Below are positions 1 through 13,060 of a stretch of DNA of 64,000 nt, piece by piece (the stretch's first letter is position 1; each line of letters begins with the position of its first letter). The notes below the pieces were generated by a model that was given only the letters and a program-made list of their open reading frames with translations, searched no databases and was not told where the DNA came from. This DNA comes from Lentibacillus sp. CBA3610 (lineage in GTDB: Bacteria > Bacillota > Bacilli > Bacillales > Amphibacillaceae), in assembly GCF_013373365.1 (NCBI RefSeq), contig NZ_CP035925.1, forward strand, positions 2,604,001 to 2,668,000, in the 5' to 3' direction. Both the position numbers and the translations under genes were made by a program.

Positions 1-2
1 TT

Positions 3-1070
3 ATGCTGGGAATCAATAAGACAAACACATTAGATGTCGATATTTTTAATTTCTGGCACCTTTCCATCATTGGTTTACTAGTCGTGTACTACTCAGACAA
101 TTTATTCATTGCGACACTATTAGTTATTTTGCTGGGTGTTATGAAATTTATAAATGCGGATGCCATGAAGCCTACATTTAATGATTTACTAGATATGCCT
201 GACACGAACCCGACAACAACAACACACTTGAATTTTATGCTTAACCCATTAATCATGCTTTTTGACAAGATATTCGATAAGTTTCTTCCGTTTCTCGACA
301 AATTTGACTTCGATGCAGCATGGTTAAATGAAAAAATTGGTTTCTGGGGAAGTAAGTTTGCAATCGGTATCTACCTGGGTGCATTTGTTGGTCTATTGGG
401 GCAACAGCCTGCATCAACAATATTCACCCTAGCCTTTATTGGTGGTGTATCCCTTGAACTCTTCTCAATTGTTGGTACATGGTTCATTTCGGCCATGGAG
501 CCTATATCAAAAGGGATTACTGATTTTATGAGTAAACGACTGAAAGGAAGAACATTCAATATCGGTATTGACTGGCCTTTCCTGGCTGCACGTCCTGAAA
601 TGTGGGCTGCTGCCAATGTTATCGCACCTATAATGTTGTTCATCGCATTGATTTTACCTGGCAATGGTATCCTTCCTTTAGGTGGTATTATTGCGATTGG
701 TTTAACACCGGCGCTATTGGTTGTATGCCGCGGTAAAATTTTACGGATGATTTTGATTGGAACAATTATGGTACCAGTTTTCTTATGGTCCGGTACTGCT
801 ATCGCACCATTTGTTACAGAGACAGCCGCTTCTGTCGGAGCTGCACCTGCTGGAATAGAAGAAGGCGCGCTCATTACACACTCAACCTTAGAAGGTCCGG
901 TTGAGAAATTCATCGGTATCTTAGTCGGTAAAGCCGCCGGAGACTTCAGTCTTGGTCCCGTTTCTGCAGCGTTAGGCGCAATTGCAGCTTATATGCTCTT
1001 GTTCATCTGGTATCTAAAACAAATGAAGAAACGCAATAAACAATATGAATTAGAAAAAGAAAAAGCTTAA
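3..1070 (+). CDS. PTS transporter subunit IIC, galactitol (GAT) family, 5' partial
   Basis: Membrane channel subunit of a sugar phosphotransferase system, moving a hexitol or hexose across the membrane while the partner IIA/IIB subunits phosphorylate it. The 355 visible residues hold several long hydrophobic segments, a polar loop and a Lys/Glu-rich cytoplasmic tail. GAT-family IIC proteins are usually about 420-450 residues, so the true start is probably upstream of the window and the ATG at 3 is probably internal. lacC follows 80 nt downstream, which fits import of galactitol or galactose into the tagatose-6-phosphate route. That substrate is inferred from context, not read from the protein. 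Confidence 0.8.
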   Translation: MLGINKTNTLDVDIFNFWHLSIIGLLVVYYSDNLFIATLLVILLGVMKFINADAMKPTFNDLLDMPDTNPTTTTHLNFMLNPLIMLFDKIFDKFLPFLDKFDFDAAWLNEKIGFWGSKFAIGIYLGAFVGLLGQQPASTIFTLAFIGGVSLELFSIVGTWFISAMEPISKGITDFMSKRLKGRTFNIGIDWPFLAARPEMWAAANVIAPIMLFIALILPGNGILPLGGIIAIGLTPALLVVCRGKILRMILIGTIMVPVFLWSGTAIAPFVTETAASVGAAPAGIEEGALITHSTLEGPVEKFIGILVGKAAGDFSLGPVSAALGAIAAYMLLFIWYLKQMKKRNKQYELEKEKA

Positions 1071-1083
1071 TTTGACAATCTGC

Positions 1084-1113
1084 GGGAGTGAGTTGGTGTT
1101 ACCGCTCACTCCC
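1084..1113 (+). terminator. Stem-loop between PTS IIC and lacC
   Basis: GGGAGTGAG (1084-1092) pairs perfectly with CTCACTCCC (1105-1113) around a 12-nt loop, followed by TTAAAA. There is no strong T run, so it may be a weak terminator or an mRNA processing/stability stem inside an operon. Confidence 0.45.
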
Positions 1114-1150
1114 TTAAAACGAAGTGATGCAATGAAAAAGGTGATATATC

Positions 1151-2080
1151 GTGATTCTAACCATTACACTAAACCCCTCCGTTGACATCAGTTATAAACT
1201 TGAAGCATTTAATCTTGATACGGTAAACCGTGTTGCGGATGTTTCAAAAACGGCCGGTGGTAAAGGACTGAACGTATCGAGAGTGATCCAGCAGCTTGGA
1301 GAAGACGTTGCTGCCTCAGGGTTTCTGGGCGGCAGCTTAGGTCAGTTTATCCGCTCGGAAATTTCCGATCAGGGTATCGAGAATTTTTTTGTCAGCATCG
1401 CTGGTGATACGCGAAATTGTATCGCAGTGATTCATAAGGGGCAGCAGACGGAGATATTAGAAACCGGCCCAACAATCAATGAAACTGAGGCCACTGAGTT
1501 TTTAAATAAATTTTCAGAAGACGTACAAAAGGTAGATCTTGTAACGATTTCCGGCAGTTTGCCAAAAGGTTTGGATAAAGATTTTTACTCACAGCTTGTT
1601 GAAATAGCCAACCAGCATGATACACCGGTATTGCTGGATACAAAAGGTGAACTGCTTCGCCACACGCTTCGAGGTGACAGTAAGCCTTTCTTAATTAAAC
1701 CTAACCAAGAAGAGCTGGCGGATTTACTCGGGGAAAAAGTGACTGATGATGCGCAGATTATTTCTGCTTTACAATCACAGACATTTTCCGGTGTCCCCTG
1801 GGTCGTTGTGACAACAGGAGCAACCGGGGCTTTTGTGAAACACAATCAAGAAGTATACCGGGCGACGACACCTAAAGTTGATGCGGTCAATCCGGTTGGC
1901 TCAGGTGACTCGGTCGTCGCAGGATTTGCAGCAGGAATATCACGTGGGCTGACAGACATTGAACTTGTGAAATACGGCCTCTCAATGGGTGTTTTAAATG
2001 CGATGGAAGCAACTACAGGCTCGATAAACCCGGAAAACATCAGCTGGTGCAAGGACCAGATTCGTGTGGAAAGTATTTAA
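1151..2080 (+). CDS. lacC: Tagatose-6-phosphate kinase (PfkB family)
   Basis: Phosphorylates D-tagatose 6-phosphate to tagatose 1,6-bisphosphate in the cytoplasm. At 309 residues it has the usual length of LacC/FruK-type PfkB kinases. It shows the N-terminal TLNPSVD motif, the GGKGLNV substrate-binding stretch (about residues 36-42) and the C-terminal VGSGDSVVAGF motif with the catalytic Asp. It starts at a GTG preceded by AAAAAGGTGA. FruK (1-phosphofructokinase) has the same fold; LacC is preferred because lacD follows 19 nt later. The gene itself is intact, although its downstream partner is disrupted. Confidence 0.85.
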   Translation: MILTITLNPSVDISYKLEAFNLDTVNRVADVSKTAGGKGLNVSRVIQQLGEDVAASGFLGGSLGQFIRSEISDQGIENFFVSIAGDTRNCIAVIHKGQQTEILETGPTINETEATEFLNKFSEDVQKVDLVTISGSLPKGLDKDFYSQLVEIANQHDTPVLLDTKGELLRHTLRGDSKPFLIKPNQEELADLLGEKVTDDAQIISALQSQTFSGVPWVVVTTGATGAFVKHNQEVYRATTPKVDAVNPVGSGDSVVAGFAAGISRGLTDIELVKYGLSMGVLNAMEATTGSINPENISWCKDQIRVESI

Positions 2081-2099
2081 TAGACGGGAGGACTCGTAA

Positions 2100-2864
2100 A
2101 TGAAACTAACACCAGGAAAAAAACGCGGTTTGGAATTAATTTCTGATGAAAATAATGTTGTTATCGCAACAGCGATGGATCAGCGAGGTTCATTAGGCAA
2201 AATGATTAAGTCATTCAATGATGACATTTCTTATGAAGATGGGGTGAGCCAATTCAAAGAAGGCGTCAGTGAAGTGCTCGGGAACCAGTCATCTTCCCTT
2301 TTGCTAGATCCTGAGTACGGCTGGAGCGCTGCAGAGAAATTAAATGACGACATCGGATTGATTATGGCCTATGAAAAAACCGGATATGACACTTCCGAAA
2401 AAGGGCGCCTGCCGAATTTGGTTGACAACTATGCTGTGCAGGACTTGATTGAAAAAGGTGCAAGTGCGCTGAAGCTGCTCGTATATTATGACCACAACGA
2501 AGAAGAAAAATACAATACGATCAAAAAAGCATTTATCAAACGTGTCGGTGATGAATGTAAACAAAACGACCTGTTATTCATATTAGAGCCTGTTTCTTAC
2601 AGCGCAGAAGGTTTAGGTTCAAAAAGCGCTGAATTCGCTAAAAAGAAACCGGAAATTGTGGAATATTTCATGACCGAATTCTCCAAAGAGGCATATGGCA
2701 TTGACCTGTTGAAAGTGGAAGTGCCGGTATCCATATACAATATTGAAGGCTACGAGCAGTATGATAATTATGAACCTGTATTCAGCAAGGAAGAAGCGGC
2801 AGATTTTTATCGTCCTGAATTATTCATAGAAACACATTCTGCATATATTGAAGGTCAAAATTAA
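2100..2864 (+). pseudogene. lacD: Tagatose 1,6-bisphosphate aldolase, N-terminal part cut by an IS
   Basis: The class I aldolase LacD splits tagatose 1,6-bisphosphate into DHAP and glyceraldehyde 3-phosphate. The first 238 codons (2100-2813) are true LacD, beginning MKLTPGKKRGLELIS after GGGAGGACTCGTAA. The reading frame then enters the insertion sequence and stops after about 16 foreign codons. The genuine C-terminal 88 codons lie at 4524-4790. Removing the IS and one copy of its target duplication joins the halves in frame into a 326-residue protein, the normal LacD length. The pathway is therefore probably blocked at its last step unless another aldolase substitutes. Confidence 0.9.
2808..2813. 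repeat. Target-site duplication, left copy
   Basis: TATCGT directly abuts the left inverted repeat of the IS. The identical TATCGT follows the right inverted repeat at 4518-4523. Confidence 0.85.
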
Positions 2865-4517
2865 AAATTCAGAAGCATTTTTATCAATTATCTTTGTAAA
2901 TCTCTTTTTTCATTTGATAAAAACCCATATATTACAGGTTTTTCCATAATTGGAGTTAAAAAAGGACATACGTATCCCGATGGAGGAAACTCATTTTTTA
3001 AATTTTCCTTGAGTCTGCGCAAAATTGGCTAACACAACATTGGAAGCTGCTGTATTCGATTCAGCGTGCTGTAAAAGGCATTCTTATATAGCGAACTACT
3101 GGACAATTTGAATGTGATATAGCGTCCGGATCGAATCACTTTCCCGGCAATTTTGATTAAACTTGTGCGAATGGTTTGGATTTGATGCTTTTTCATCTTT
3201 GTCGGCATACAAAGGCGGCGTAGTCCATTATTTAAATTGTAAGCCAGGACAGCAATCTGTAATTTGTTTGCGTTGATTTCAAACGCTGTGCTGCTCATTT
3301 GGCCAAAAGCGAAGCCGAGCTTCCCTTCTTTGATGTAGTTTTCCTTTGCCGCGCACGAAAATTGTACGGTATTCCGGCGACATCCAGTGTTGTGACGATA
3401 AAAGTGGGAATAAACAACAATTGATCAACCGGCTTTTCCAGTTTCAACATCACATTACGGGGTTCATCCCAACTGGCAGCTTTGTATGTAAATGCCGGTA
3501 GAATTCATGATGGCGGCCATCATAAATGTCGATTTCAGGATCATCGAGTATCTCACTTTCAAACTCACCGGCAATCCGCTGCAGGCGTTGGTTAGCCTTC
3601 AAACGGATAACATAATCCGCGCCCAGTTCTTCACAAAGGTCGTACAACCCCGGTGTGGCAAATCCACTATCACCACGGATGATGATCTTGATGTGCGGAT
3701 ACTTCTTTCTTAATCGTTTCAGTTCAGGACCTACGAAAGCAACGATTTGTCTTGATGTATACACGTTTCCGGCACGCAAGGAAGCTTTGAGGCAATCACC
3801 TGTATCCCCTTCAAACATAAAAATGGGATGGTAGCCATTTTCACCGTAATGTGGGTTATACGAACTGCCATACTGATCCCCGTAGGTTGGTGAATTGGAT
3901 GAATCAATATCCAGCACCAGGATTTCAGGCGGTTCCAGTTCTTGAAAACGTTCGGTAATGGTTTGATTTACCGTTTGAAGCTGTTTCATGGTTTCCTTGT
4001 CCAAATGTTGGTTTAATCGGGACATTGTAGGCTGAGAAGCGAGCTCAGGCTTATCCAGAACGGTTGTAAATACCGGATCATATTTTAAGTTATCGCCATG
4101 ATCGTCCGCATCGTAACCGGCAGCATTCTGATAAATCTTTTGCATGATAACATCATGATTGACATGACTGCGATGAGATACGCCATCTTTTATATGAACC
4201 ATTTCTTCAATTGCTTTATGTAATTGATAACATGATCAAACTCTTGATAAAGCAACAGACCGGCATCGCCTGTTAAATCACCACCGTCAAAATTTACTTT
4301 TACACGTTTATTGAAGTTCATGGATTTTTCGTTTACACTAGTAGTCATAGAAGGAGCCCCCTTGGTATGTTTTTGTTTAGTCACTTATTACATTACCAAA
4401 AGTTGGGCTCCTTTTCATTATTTTACTTTCACTTTTTGGTGATCAGCGTTAATGCTCAAAAGTGCTGTTATAACGGGATCACCGAAGAATATATCATGAA
4501 GTTATGAATAATTCAGG
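2814..4517 (-). mobile_element. IS1380-family-like insertion sequence in lacD
   Basis: This 1704-bp element is bounded by perfect 15-bp terminal inverted repeats, CCTGAATTATTCATA at 2814-2828 and its complement at 4503-4517, and flanked by the direct repeat TATCGT. Its only gene, on the minus strand, is a frameshifted transposase of the IS1380 type. The clean ends and intact target duplication show a simple transposition event whose host gene can be rebuilt exactly. The transposase damage means this copy cannot move by itself. Confidence 0.9.
3029..4384 (-). pseudogene. IS1380-type DDE transposase, frameshifted
   Basis: Three blocks in different frames together cover a transposase of about 440 residues. 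The N-terminus (4384-4190) contains VNFDGGDLTGDAGLLL. The core (4202-3450) contains LVLDIDSSNSPTYGDQ and IIIRGDSGFATPGLYDLCEE, which look like DDE-fold catalytic regions. The C-terminal block is 3298-3029. Shifts lie near 4195-4210 and between about 3300 and 3480. The family assignment rests on these motifs. The protein is very unlikely to be functional. Confidence 0.85.
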
Positions 4518-4523
4518 TATCGT
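4518..4523. repeat. Target-site duplication, right copy
   Basis: TATCGT, the partner of 2808-2813, immediately outside the right inverted repeat. Confidence 0.85.
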
Positions 4524-4790
4524 ACATGTTCTGAAAAAAGCCGTCTGCCATTCATTTATTTGAGCGGCGGCGTAACAAATGACCAATTTGTCGAAACACT
4601 CCATTTTGCCAAAGAAGCCGGCGCCAAATTCAGCGGCAGCCTTTGCGGACGTGCAATATGGAAAGACGGTGTGCAGCCATTTGCCGAAAAAGGAAAAGAC
4701 GCGCAGTATCAGTGGCTCGAAACAACCGGATTGGAGAACTTAAACAAAGTAAAAAAAGCGATTAAAGATACTGCAACACCTTGGAGTTAA
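4524..4790 (+). pseudogene. lacD: Tagatose 1,6-bisphosphate aldolase, C-terminal part
   Basis: This is the remaining 88 codons of lacD downstream of the IS. It contains LPFIYLSGGVTNDQF and the FSGSLCGRAIWKDGV stretch typical of LacD, ending TATPWS before TAA. An open frame from 4560 could be read separately but has no ribosome binding site and lacks the N-terminal barrel, so it is not a working gene. Confidence 0.85.
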
Positions 4791-4810
4791 AGAAGGGGAC
4801 TGAGTTAAAG

Positions 4811-4863
4811 AAGGGACAGTCCCCCACCACGCTAACGCGTTAAAGTGGTGGGGGACAGACCCC
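4811..4863. repeat. REP palindrome, copy 1
   Basis: Right arm GTGGTGGGGGACAGACCCC with an imperfect left arm around a GCTAACGCGTTAAAG core. It lies 23 nt beyond the lacZ stop, between the convergent lacD and lacZ genes. A degenerate GGGGACTG fragment sits just to the left. Confidence 0.85.
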
Positions 4864-4886
4864 TATAAGTCTTTTGAACTGAATTT

Positions 4887-8360
<3,474 letters not shown>

Positions 8361-8400
8361 TCAGTAAGCTTTTCATTCGTGATTCAGTGTTTTTAGTAAT

Positions 8401-8425
8401 ATGAGGAATGAAGAATTCTTCTCAT
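8401..8425 (-). promoter_or_regulatory. Operator-like inverted repeat upstream of lacZ
   Basis: GAAGAATTCTTC (8410-8421) is a perfect 12-bp palindrome inside a looser ATGAG...CTCAT repeat, about 60 nt upstream of the lacZ start. The position suits a regulator site. No regulator is identified. Confidence 0.3.
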
Positions 8426-8840
8426 ATATCCTTAGCTAACACATCTTTTAATTTAAAAATTATAATATTTCACATTTATATCACCCCCTTCGATATTCTT
8501 AAAACATCCCAGAGTAAGTTATCCTGGGCAAAACGAGGAAATTTCTTTCCGGATTGCTCATTATTCAGCGCTACTAGCGCACATTATTATTTATGACATA
8601 ATTGGTATAGAGAATCAGAACAAAATTGAACAGGTCGGATTCTTGTGCCCTATAAACCCTACACCTTTTGTATCTCTAGCACAAAAGCCATCTCTAAATT
8701 TTTTTATCAATCTAATTTATATAATATTTGTTGCAACTTTTCAGATTTACAAAACAAGGTCTAACTTAGCTGAAATATCTGTAAAAACTTGTATTAATGT
8801 TCAAAAATGTTTGTTTTTGTTTCATAATGTTATTATAACC

Positions 8841-8858
8841 TGAAAGCGATTTCTTTCA
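8841..8858. promoter_or_regulatory. cre-like inverted repeat
   Basis: TGAAAGCGATTTCTTTCA resembles a CcpA catabolite-responsive element (TGWAANCGNTNWCA, one mismatch) and is a TGAAAG/CTTTCA dyad. It is about 500 nt upstream of lacZ, which weakens the link. Confidence 0.3.
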
Positions 8859-9355
8859 AACGGACTTCAGTACTAATATTTTTAAAATTAAATATATGGT
8901 TATTACTTAAGGAACCAGACTTTTTAATTATTTTTATAATCTAATTAAAATTAGGATCCGTACTACTGCCAAGTCCTCAACCGGAAGTTATAGTAGAATC
9001 GCACACAATAAGTTTTCATTAACACACCTTTCACTTAACTCTTTATTTAATTAGGATAAAAATATTTCAAAATGTTTTCGGTACTGATTGAGCAAGTGTT
9101 AAATCTGAATCCCGGAACATTAAATGTCAACACAGAGAATGAGAATACATTAGAGCTAAAAAGGGAAATTTGGTAAATGGGGTCTGTCTTCCAAAAAAGA
9201 TACACTCTATTAATTCAGTGGTAGTTTTTTCATTTTTATACAGAGAATTATTGGAATTTAAACGGGGTTTGTGCTTATAAAATAGTCTTTCACAGATTTG
9301 CTTTAAACGTTAAGTCAGTGTAGACTCAGCTTATTACTGTGAAAGGAGAACATTT

Positions 9356-9925
9356 ATGTCCCGAAAACCCCGAGTATGGTATCCAGGAGCTGTTTACCAT
9401 ATTACCGCCCGCGGAAACCGGCGTGATAGTATTTTTTATGACCCAGATGATTATCAGCACTATATGGGCCTTATCGCCTCCTGCATGGAAGACATCTCAT
9501 TTATTCTCCACGCATATTGCCTTATGCCGAACCACATCCACCTGCTCCTCGAAACAAAAGAGGTACCACTTGGCGCCATCATTAAATTCATTCATACCCG
9601 ATACGCCATTTATTTTAATAAGCGCCATGATTTCACAGGGCATGTTTTTCAAGGCCGCTATTATGCCAAGTTAATCGATTCAACTGATTACTTTCTTCGA
9701 GCAAGTCGATATATTCATTTAAACCCTGTTGAATCAGAGATAGTAACTGAACCAAAAAACTATGTCTGGAGCAGTTATCCTGAATATATGGCAGAGGCAA
9801 AAAATAGCACATTGCTCGAGACAGGCCGCGTATTATCCTACTTTCAAGAACCTCAAAAAGAAAATTATTGTACATATGTAGAAAGCAGCGAACCTGAAGA
9901 ATCAGACGCCACTTTAACGAATTAG
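9356..9925 (+). CDS. REP-associated tyrosine transposase (RAYT, Y1/IS200-like)
   Basis: A single-strand DNA transposase-like nuclease of the HUH superfamily, the type that in other bacteria recognises and spreads REP palindromes. The 189-residue protein has the RAYT N-terminus (VWYPGAVYHITARGN), an HUH motif in LMPNHIHLLLE (about residue 62) and the SRYIHLNPVE region that carries or follows the catalytic Tyr. The start is supported by GAAAGGAGAACATTT. It is not flanked by IS200-like ends of its own; instead its last codons and TAG stop lie inside a REP half (9910-9945). About 20 more copies lie elsewhere in the window, so it probably acts, or acted, on that family. Confidence 0.88.
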   Translation: MSRKPRVWYPGAVYHITARGNRRDSIFYDPDDYQHYMGLIASCMEDISFILHAYCLMPNHIHLLLETKEVPLGAIIKFIHTRYAIYFNKRHDFTGHVFQGRYYAKLIDSTDYFLRASRYIHLNPVESEIVTEPKNYVWSSYPEYMAEAKNSTLLETGRVLSYFQEPQKENYCTYVESSEPEESDATLTN

Positions 9926-9945
9926 TGTAGTGGGGGACAGACCCC
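9910..9945. repeat. REP palindrome, copy 2 (half, overlapping RAYT 3' end)
   Basis: CACTTTAACGAATTAGTG leads into GTGGGGGACAGACCCC. It encodes the final residues and stop of the RAYT. A second fragment, GGGGGGGACTGTCCC, follows at 9956-9970. Confidence 0.75.
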
Positions 9946-10035
9946 ACGGAGAATAGGGGGGGACTGTCCCAAGTCTTCTGTCAACGGTCAATATCGAGCG
10001 ATCGGTAATGAGACCCACTTCTCTTATCAACAGCA

Positions 10036-10065
10036 AAACCAGACAGCCAATTCGCTGTCCGGTTT
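10036..10065 (+). terminator. Stem-loop downstream of RAYT
   Basis: AAACCAGACAGC (10036-10047) pairs with GCTGTCCGGTTT (10054-10065), with one mismatch and a 6-nt loop, followed by ATTATT. A plausible terminator for the RAYT transcript. The remaining gene-free stretch up to about 10445 shows nothing recognisable. Confidence 0.6.
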
Positions 10066-10445
10066 ATTATTCTGCCCTGTATCGTTTTGTCAACAATCTC
10101 CAGCATCATTGCTTCTTACCTTCAAGGCACTATCGTATGCTTACCAACAATTCTAAAACATATTTCTTGTTTTCCCTGTTATCATTTGTTCTCACCATCA
10201 GTCAGACAAACCCTTTTGCCAGCCTTCATCGATTATGTTTCTCGTTTTTCACTTATTGTTTAACAATTGCTGACAAATTATTGCCCGGGAAATATCGATT
10301 TTCGACAACTGGTTCTCTGCTTAGTCAACTAAGTACAACCTTCAAAGTTTCAGTTTTACACGAACCAGGGCTGCTCCCGCCCGAATTGATATGGCTAGGC
10401 AATCCCTCTGTAGCATCGACAGCAGGAAGATCACAATCTACACAG

Positions 10446-10483
10446 CACTTTAACGCATTAACGCAGTGGGGGACAGACCCCCC
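10446..10483. repeat. REP palindrome, copy 3 (half)
   Basis: CACTTTAACGCATTAACGC followed by AGTGGGGGACAGACCCC, 8 nt beyond the stop of the first M14 carboxypeptidase gene. Confidence 0.8.
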
Positions 10484-10491
10484 ACTACAAT

Positions 10492-12921
10492 CTACTGCCA
10501 TTTCTCAATCAAAGATTCCGCATCTGAGTTAAGAGCTTCATAGGCTTCCCCGGAAATTAGGTCATTCGTTTGCTGATAATCCAACAACTGTTTAAAACTT
10601 TCCATGTGTCTCAAGACTTTCTCCGCTTCTTCCTGTTCTTCGTAGCGACTTACAGATGTCAAATGCATGGTTAAGGAGCGGACAGTCTGATCATTTTCAA
10701 AGGCACCATCTTCTGCAAAATTCTCAACACTTGTTATGAGGTCGTGTGCACTGATTGGAGTACCTTCTATCTCTTCCAAGCCGGATCGTGCATCGTTTAA
10801 AGCTTCCAGTGCAGCATCAACTTCTGCCTGCGTTGCATCTTCATTATTCAGAACAGTTTCCGCATCCGCCAATGCTTGCTCTAATGCCTCCCAACTTTCT
10901 TCTGTATAGTTTTCTTCATTTAATTCTTCGGCATTAATCTCATCAATCCGGTTCTGCAGTTCTGTTTTATCGACTTCCGGATCAAAGAGGTTCTCCGGTG
11001 CACGCGCCGCGGACTCTCCCCCGGTACCAACACTGAAAAATGCCCATTCGTTAACCGTTCCTCCAGTGAAATGAACCAAACCAACTTTGCCATGATTAAG
11101 CGTATCGTCAATATGGGTCACTTGAAACGCATCCGGTTCTTCTTCCCCATATGGCCAAGTTTTTGCACGAATTCTATTACCTTCACGCTGTATGACCACC
11201 TCATACCATGTATCCTCCAAAGCAGTAAACGGTAATTCAGCAGTACTATGCTGGGTGAATCCGCCATCTATCCAACTATTAATTCTCACCCTATTTGCTG
11301 ACGAACTCGCATCCGAATGTCGCATGTCAAGATAATAACCGTTCGTGCTGTCTGCCTCGCCTGACATATGAAAAGCTAATTGGAACATTGTATTACTAAC
11401 ACCATCCGCTCGCACCACACCAGACAATTCAACATCACCGTAAACCTCGCCAACTTGATCCCAGGTTAAGGCCTTGCTGCCACCATCAGCTCCTACAACG
11501 ACATGCTCCAACCGGTTGGGTTCATCAAGCACCGTCCAACGGCTCTCACGCCACATTGTGGACCAGTCACCAGGCGTTTGACCAACTTCATACTCGGAAA
11601 AATCAGTCTCATACTGTGCGGGCTCTGATTGCTCCGGAATATCTGGAGGATCTATTGAGCCCGGATCTGAGCAGTCATCTAAAGCTAATCCAGCCACCAT
11701 GCTGTAATTTGCACGTTCATCCATTAAGAATGGCACGACAGTCATCATTGGTTGATTCATCGTGACAAAAACGCCATTTTCGCTAACCTTCTCAGTTTCT
11801 AATGAGAACAGTTCAATATGACGGCTGATATCATCCGCTTGAGCCGTGTGAAGCAGGTAACCACAAGCAGCCGGATCTAGTATTGCCCATTCCGGTGGCT
11901 CCCGATTGTCTGCACCATCAAGATAAAATGGCTCTTGATCCGCACCGTCAGCCGCCTTTCGATCAGGTGCTCCTGATACTGTATCGGCAATTTCATCAAA
12001 ATTATCACGATAAAACTCCAAAACTGACTCGACTGTTCTTTTTTGCATTTGGACCCTTGATTCAGGTTCTGCCATGCCCGGTGATTCAGTCAACAATCCT
12101 ATTCCATGTCTCAAGCCGGCCATTTGGGAAAAAACCGTTTCCAACCCTATTGTTGATGAAAAAGGAGCATATAAACCCGTTGTAAATCCGGCTTCTTCAA
12201 CTTCTGGTCTGACATGATCCTGAACCATCTCCTCACTCAGTTCACGTAATTGATTGTCTGTATTAAGATTTCGCGGCCACATCAACTCCATATCAGGGTC
12301 TCCGGCATCACCAGGGCGTTCATGTGCATCAACAACGATATCCGGGGATAATTGATCCATCACAGCTGCAACTGTCTGTATCTCTGGCGTCCACAGATTC
12401 AAGTGATCCCGGTTAATGTCCATACCCTCTGCATTTCGGCGCTGGTCCATTTCAGAACCATCCGGGTTAGCCGATGGAATAAACAGTACAGTCGTTTCAC
12501 TCAACTGATCCAGCAGCTCAGGATTTTCGGTAAACGCCAAATCCCTCAGCAACTGCAATGCCATTTCGCGCCCTGCCGGTTCATTTCCATGCTGAGAACC
12601 GACAACCAGCATGTTTCGTCCATTTTCGATTTCCTCATCTGTCGGAGGTTCAGGAAACCCAACACGTACCAAATGTAATGGTTTGCCCTCAACCGACGTC
12701 CCTACTTGAGAATAAGTCATACGTTCAGATTGATTTGCAACATCCTCTAAAAACGCCAATTCTTCTTCGTGTGTTGTCCATTCATCTCCATTACTTTCTT
12801 CAAATCCTGTAACAGGCAAACCCTCAGGAGACTCTTCCGCTAAACCAGTTAATGGAAAAACAAGTAACAATGATACAAATAACAGGCATTGAATAACCTT
12901 TTTCACATTTTTATTTTTCAC
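10492..12921 (-). CDS. Secreted M14 zinc carboxypeptidase with ConA-like, FIVAR and FIMAH domains
   Basis: Predicted exported metallopeptidase removing C-terminal residues. From the GTG at 12921 (GAAAAGGGGT six bases upstream) it is 809 residues: signal peptide (about 1-28), then the M14 domain with zinc ligands His111 and Glu114 in SQHGNEPAGRE and His200 in VVDAHERP, and probable catalytic Glu279 in LLTES. Next come a jelly-roll (concanavalin-like) module at about 445-640, a FIVAR-like helical repeat (about 655-725, AEVDAALEALNDA) and FIMAH (about 730-809, ending LIEKWQ). The open frame upstream of 12921 only translates a REP copy, so longer starts were rejected. The C-terminal cassette closely matches the serine hydrolase at 15743-17764. 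Confidence 0.88.
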   Translation of the reverse strand: MKNKNVKKVIQCLLFVSLLLVFPLTGLAEESPEGLPVTGFEESNGDEWTTHEEELAFLEDVANQSERMTYSQVGTSVEGKPLHLVRVGFPEPPTDEEIENGRNMLVVGSQHGNEPAGREMALQLLRDLAFTENPELLDQLSETTVLFIPSANPDGSEMDQRRNAEGMDINRDHLNLWTPEIQTVAAVMDQLSPDIVVDAHERPGDAGDPDMELMWPRNLNTDNQLRELSEEMVQDHVRPEVEEAGFTTGLYAPFSSTIGLETVFSQMAGLRHGIGLLTESPGMAEPESRVQMQKRTVESVLEFYRDNFDEIADTVSGAPDRKAADGADQEPFYLDGADNREPPEWAILDPAACGYLLHTAQADDISRHIELFSLETEKVSENGVFVTMNQPMMTVVPFLMDERANYSMVAGLALDDCSDPGSIDPPDIPEQSEPAQYETDFSEYEVGQTPGDWSTMWRESRWTVLDEPNRLEHVVVGADGGSKALTWDQVGEVYGDVELSGVVRADGVSNTMFQLAFHMSGEADSTNGYYLDMRHSDASSSANRVRINSWIDGGFTQHSTAELPFTALEDTWYEVVIQREGNRIRAKTWPYGEEEPDAFQVTHIDDTLNHGKVGLVHFTGGTVNEWAFFSVGTGGESAARAPENLFDPEVDKTELQNRIDEINAEELNEENYTEESWEALEQALADAETVLNNEDATQAEVDAALEALNDARSGLEEIEGTPISAHDLITSVENFAEDGAFENDQTVRSLTMHLTSVSRYEEQEEAEKVLRHMESFKQLLDYQQTNDLISGEAYEALNSDAESLIEKWQ

Positions 12922-13019
12922 TAATTTACCCCTTTTCTGATTTTTTAAATTAAAAATTTCACAGCTGTGTACTATAAATAATGAAGCTTTAGGAATGTCC
13001 CAGCTATAAAGAATCAGAC

Positions 13020-13060
13020 CACACTTTAACGCATTAACGCAGTGGGGGACAGACCCCCCA
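13020..13060. repeat. REP palindrome, copy 4 (half)
   Basis: Same arrangement as copy 3 and nearly identical to it. It directly abuts the TAG stop (complement of 13061-13063) of the second M14 gene. Confidence 0.8.

Noticed and set aside
2814-4517. Active transposon
   Set aside because: The ends are intact, but the transposase reading frame is broken in at least two places.
8408-8843. Two small + strand open frames upstream of lacZ
   Set aside because: AT-rich, no ribosome binding sites, no recognisable sequence.
10008-10532. 174-residue open frame on the + strand
   Set aside because: No ribosome binding site or family resemblance; it runs through a terminator-like hairpin and a REP copy.
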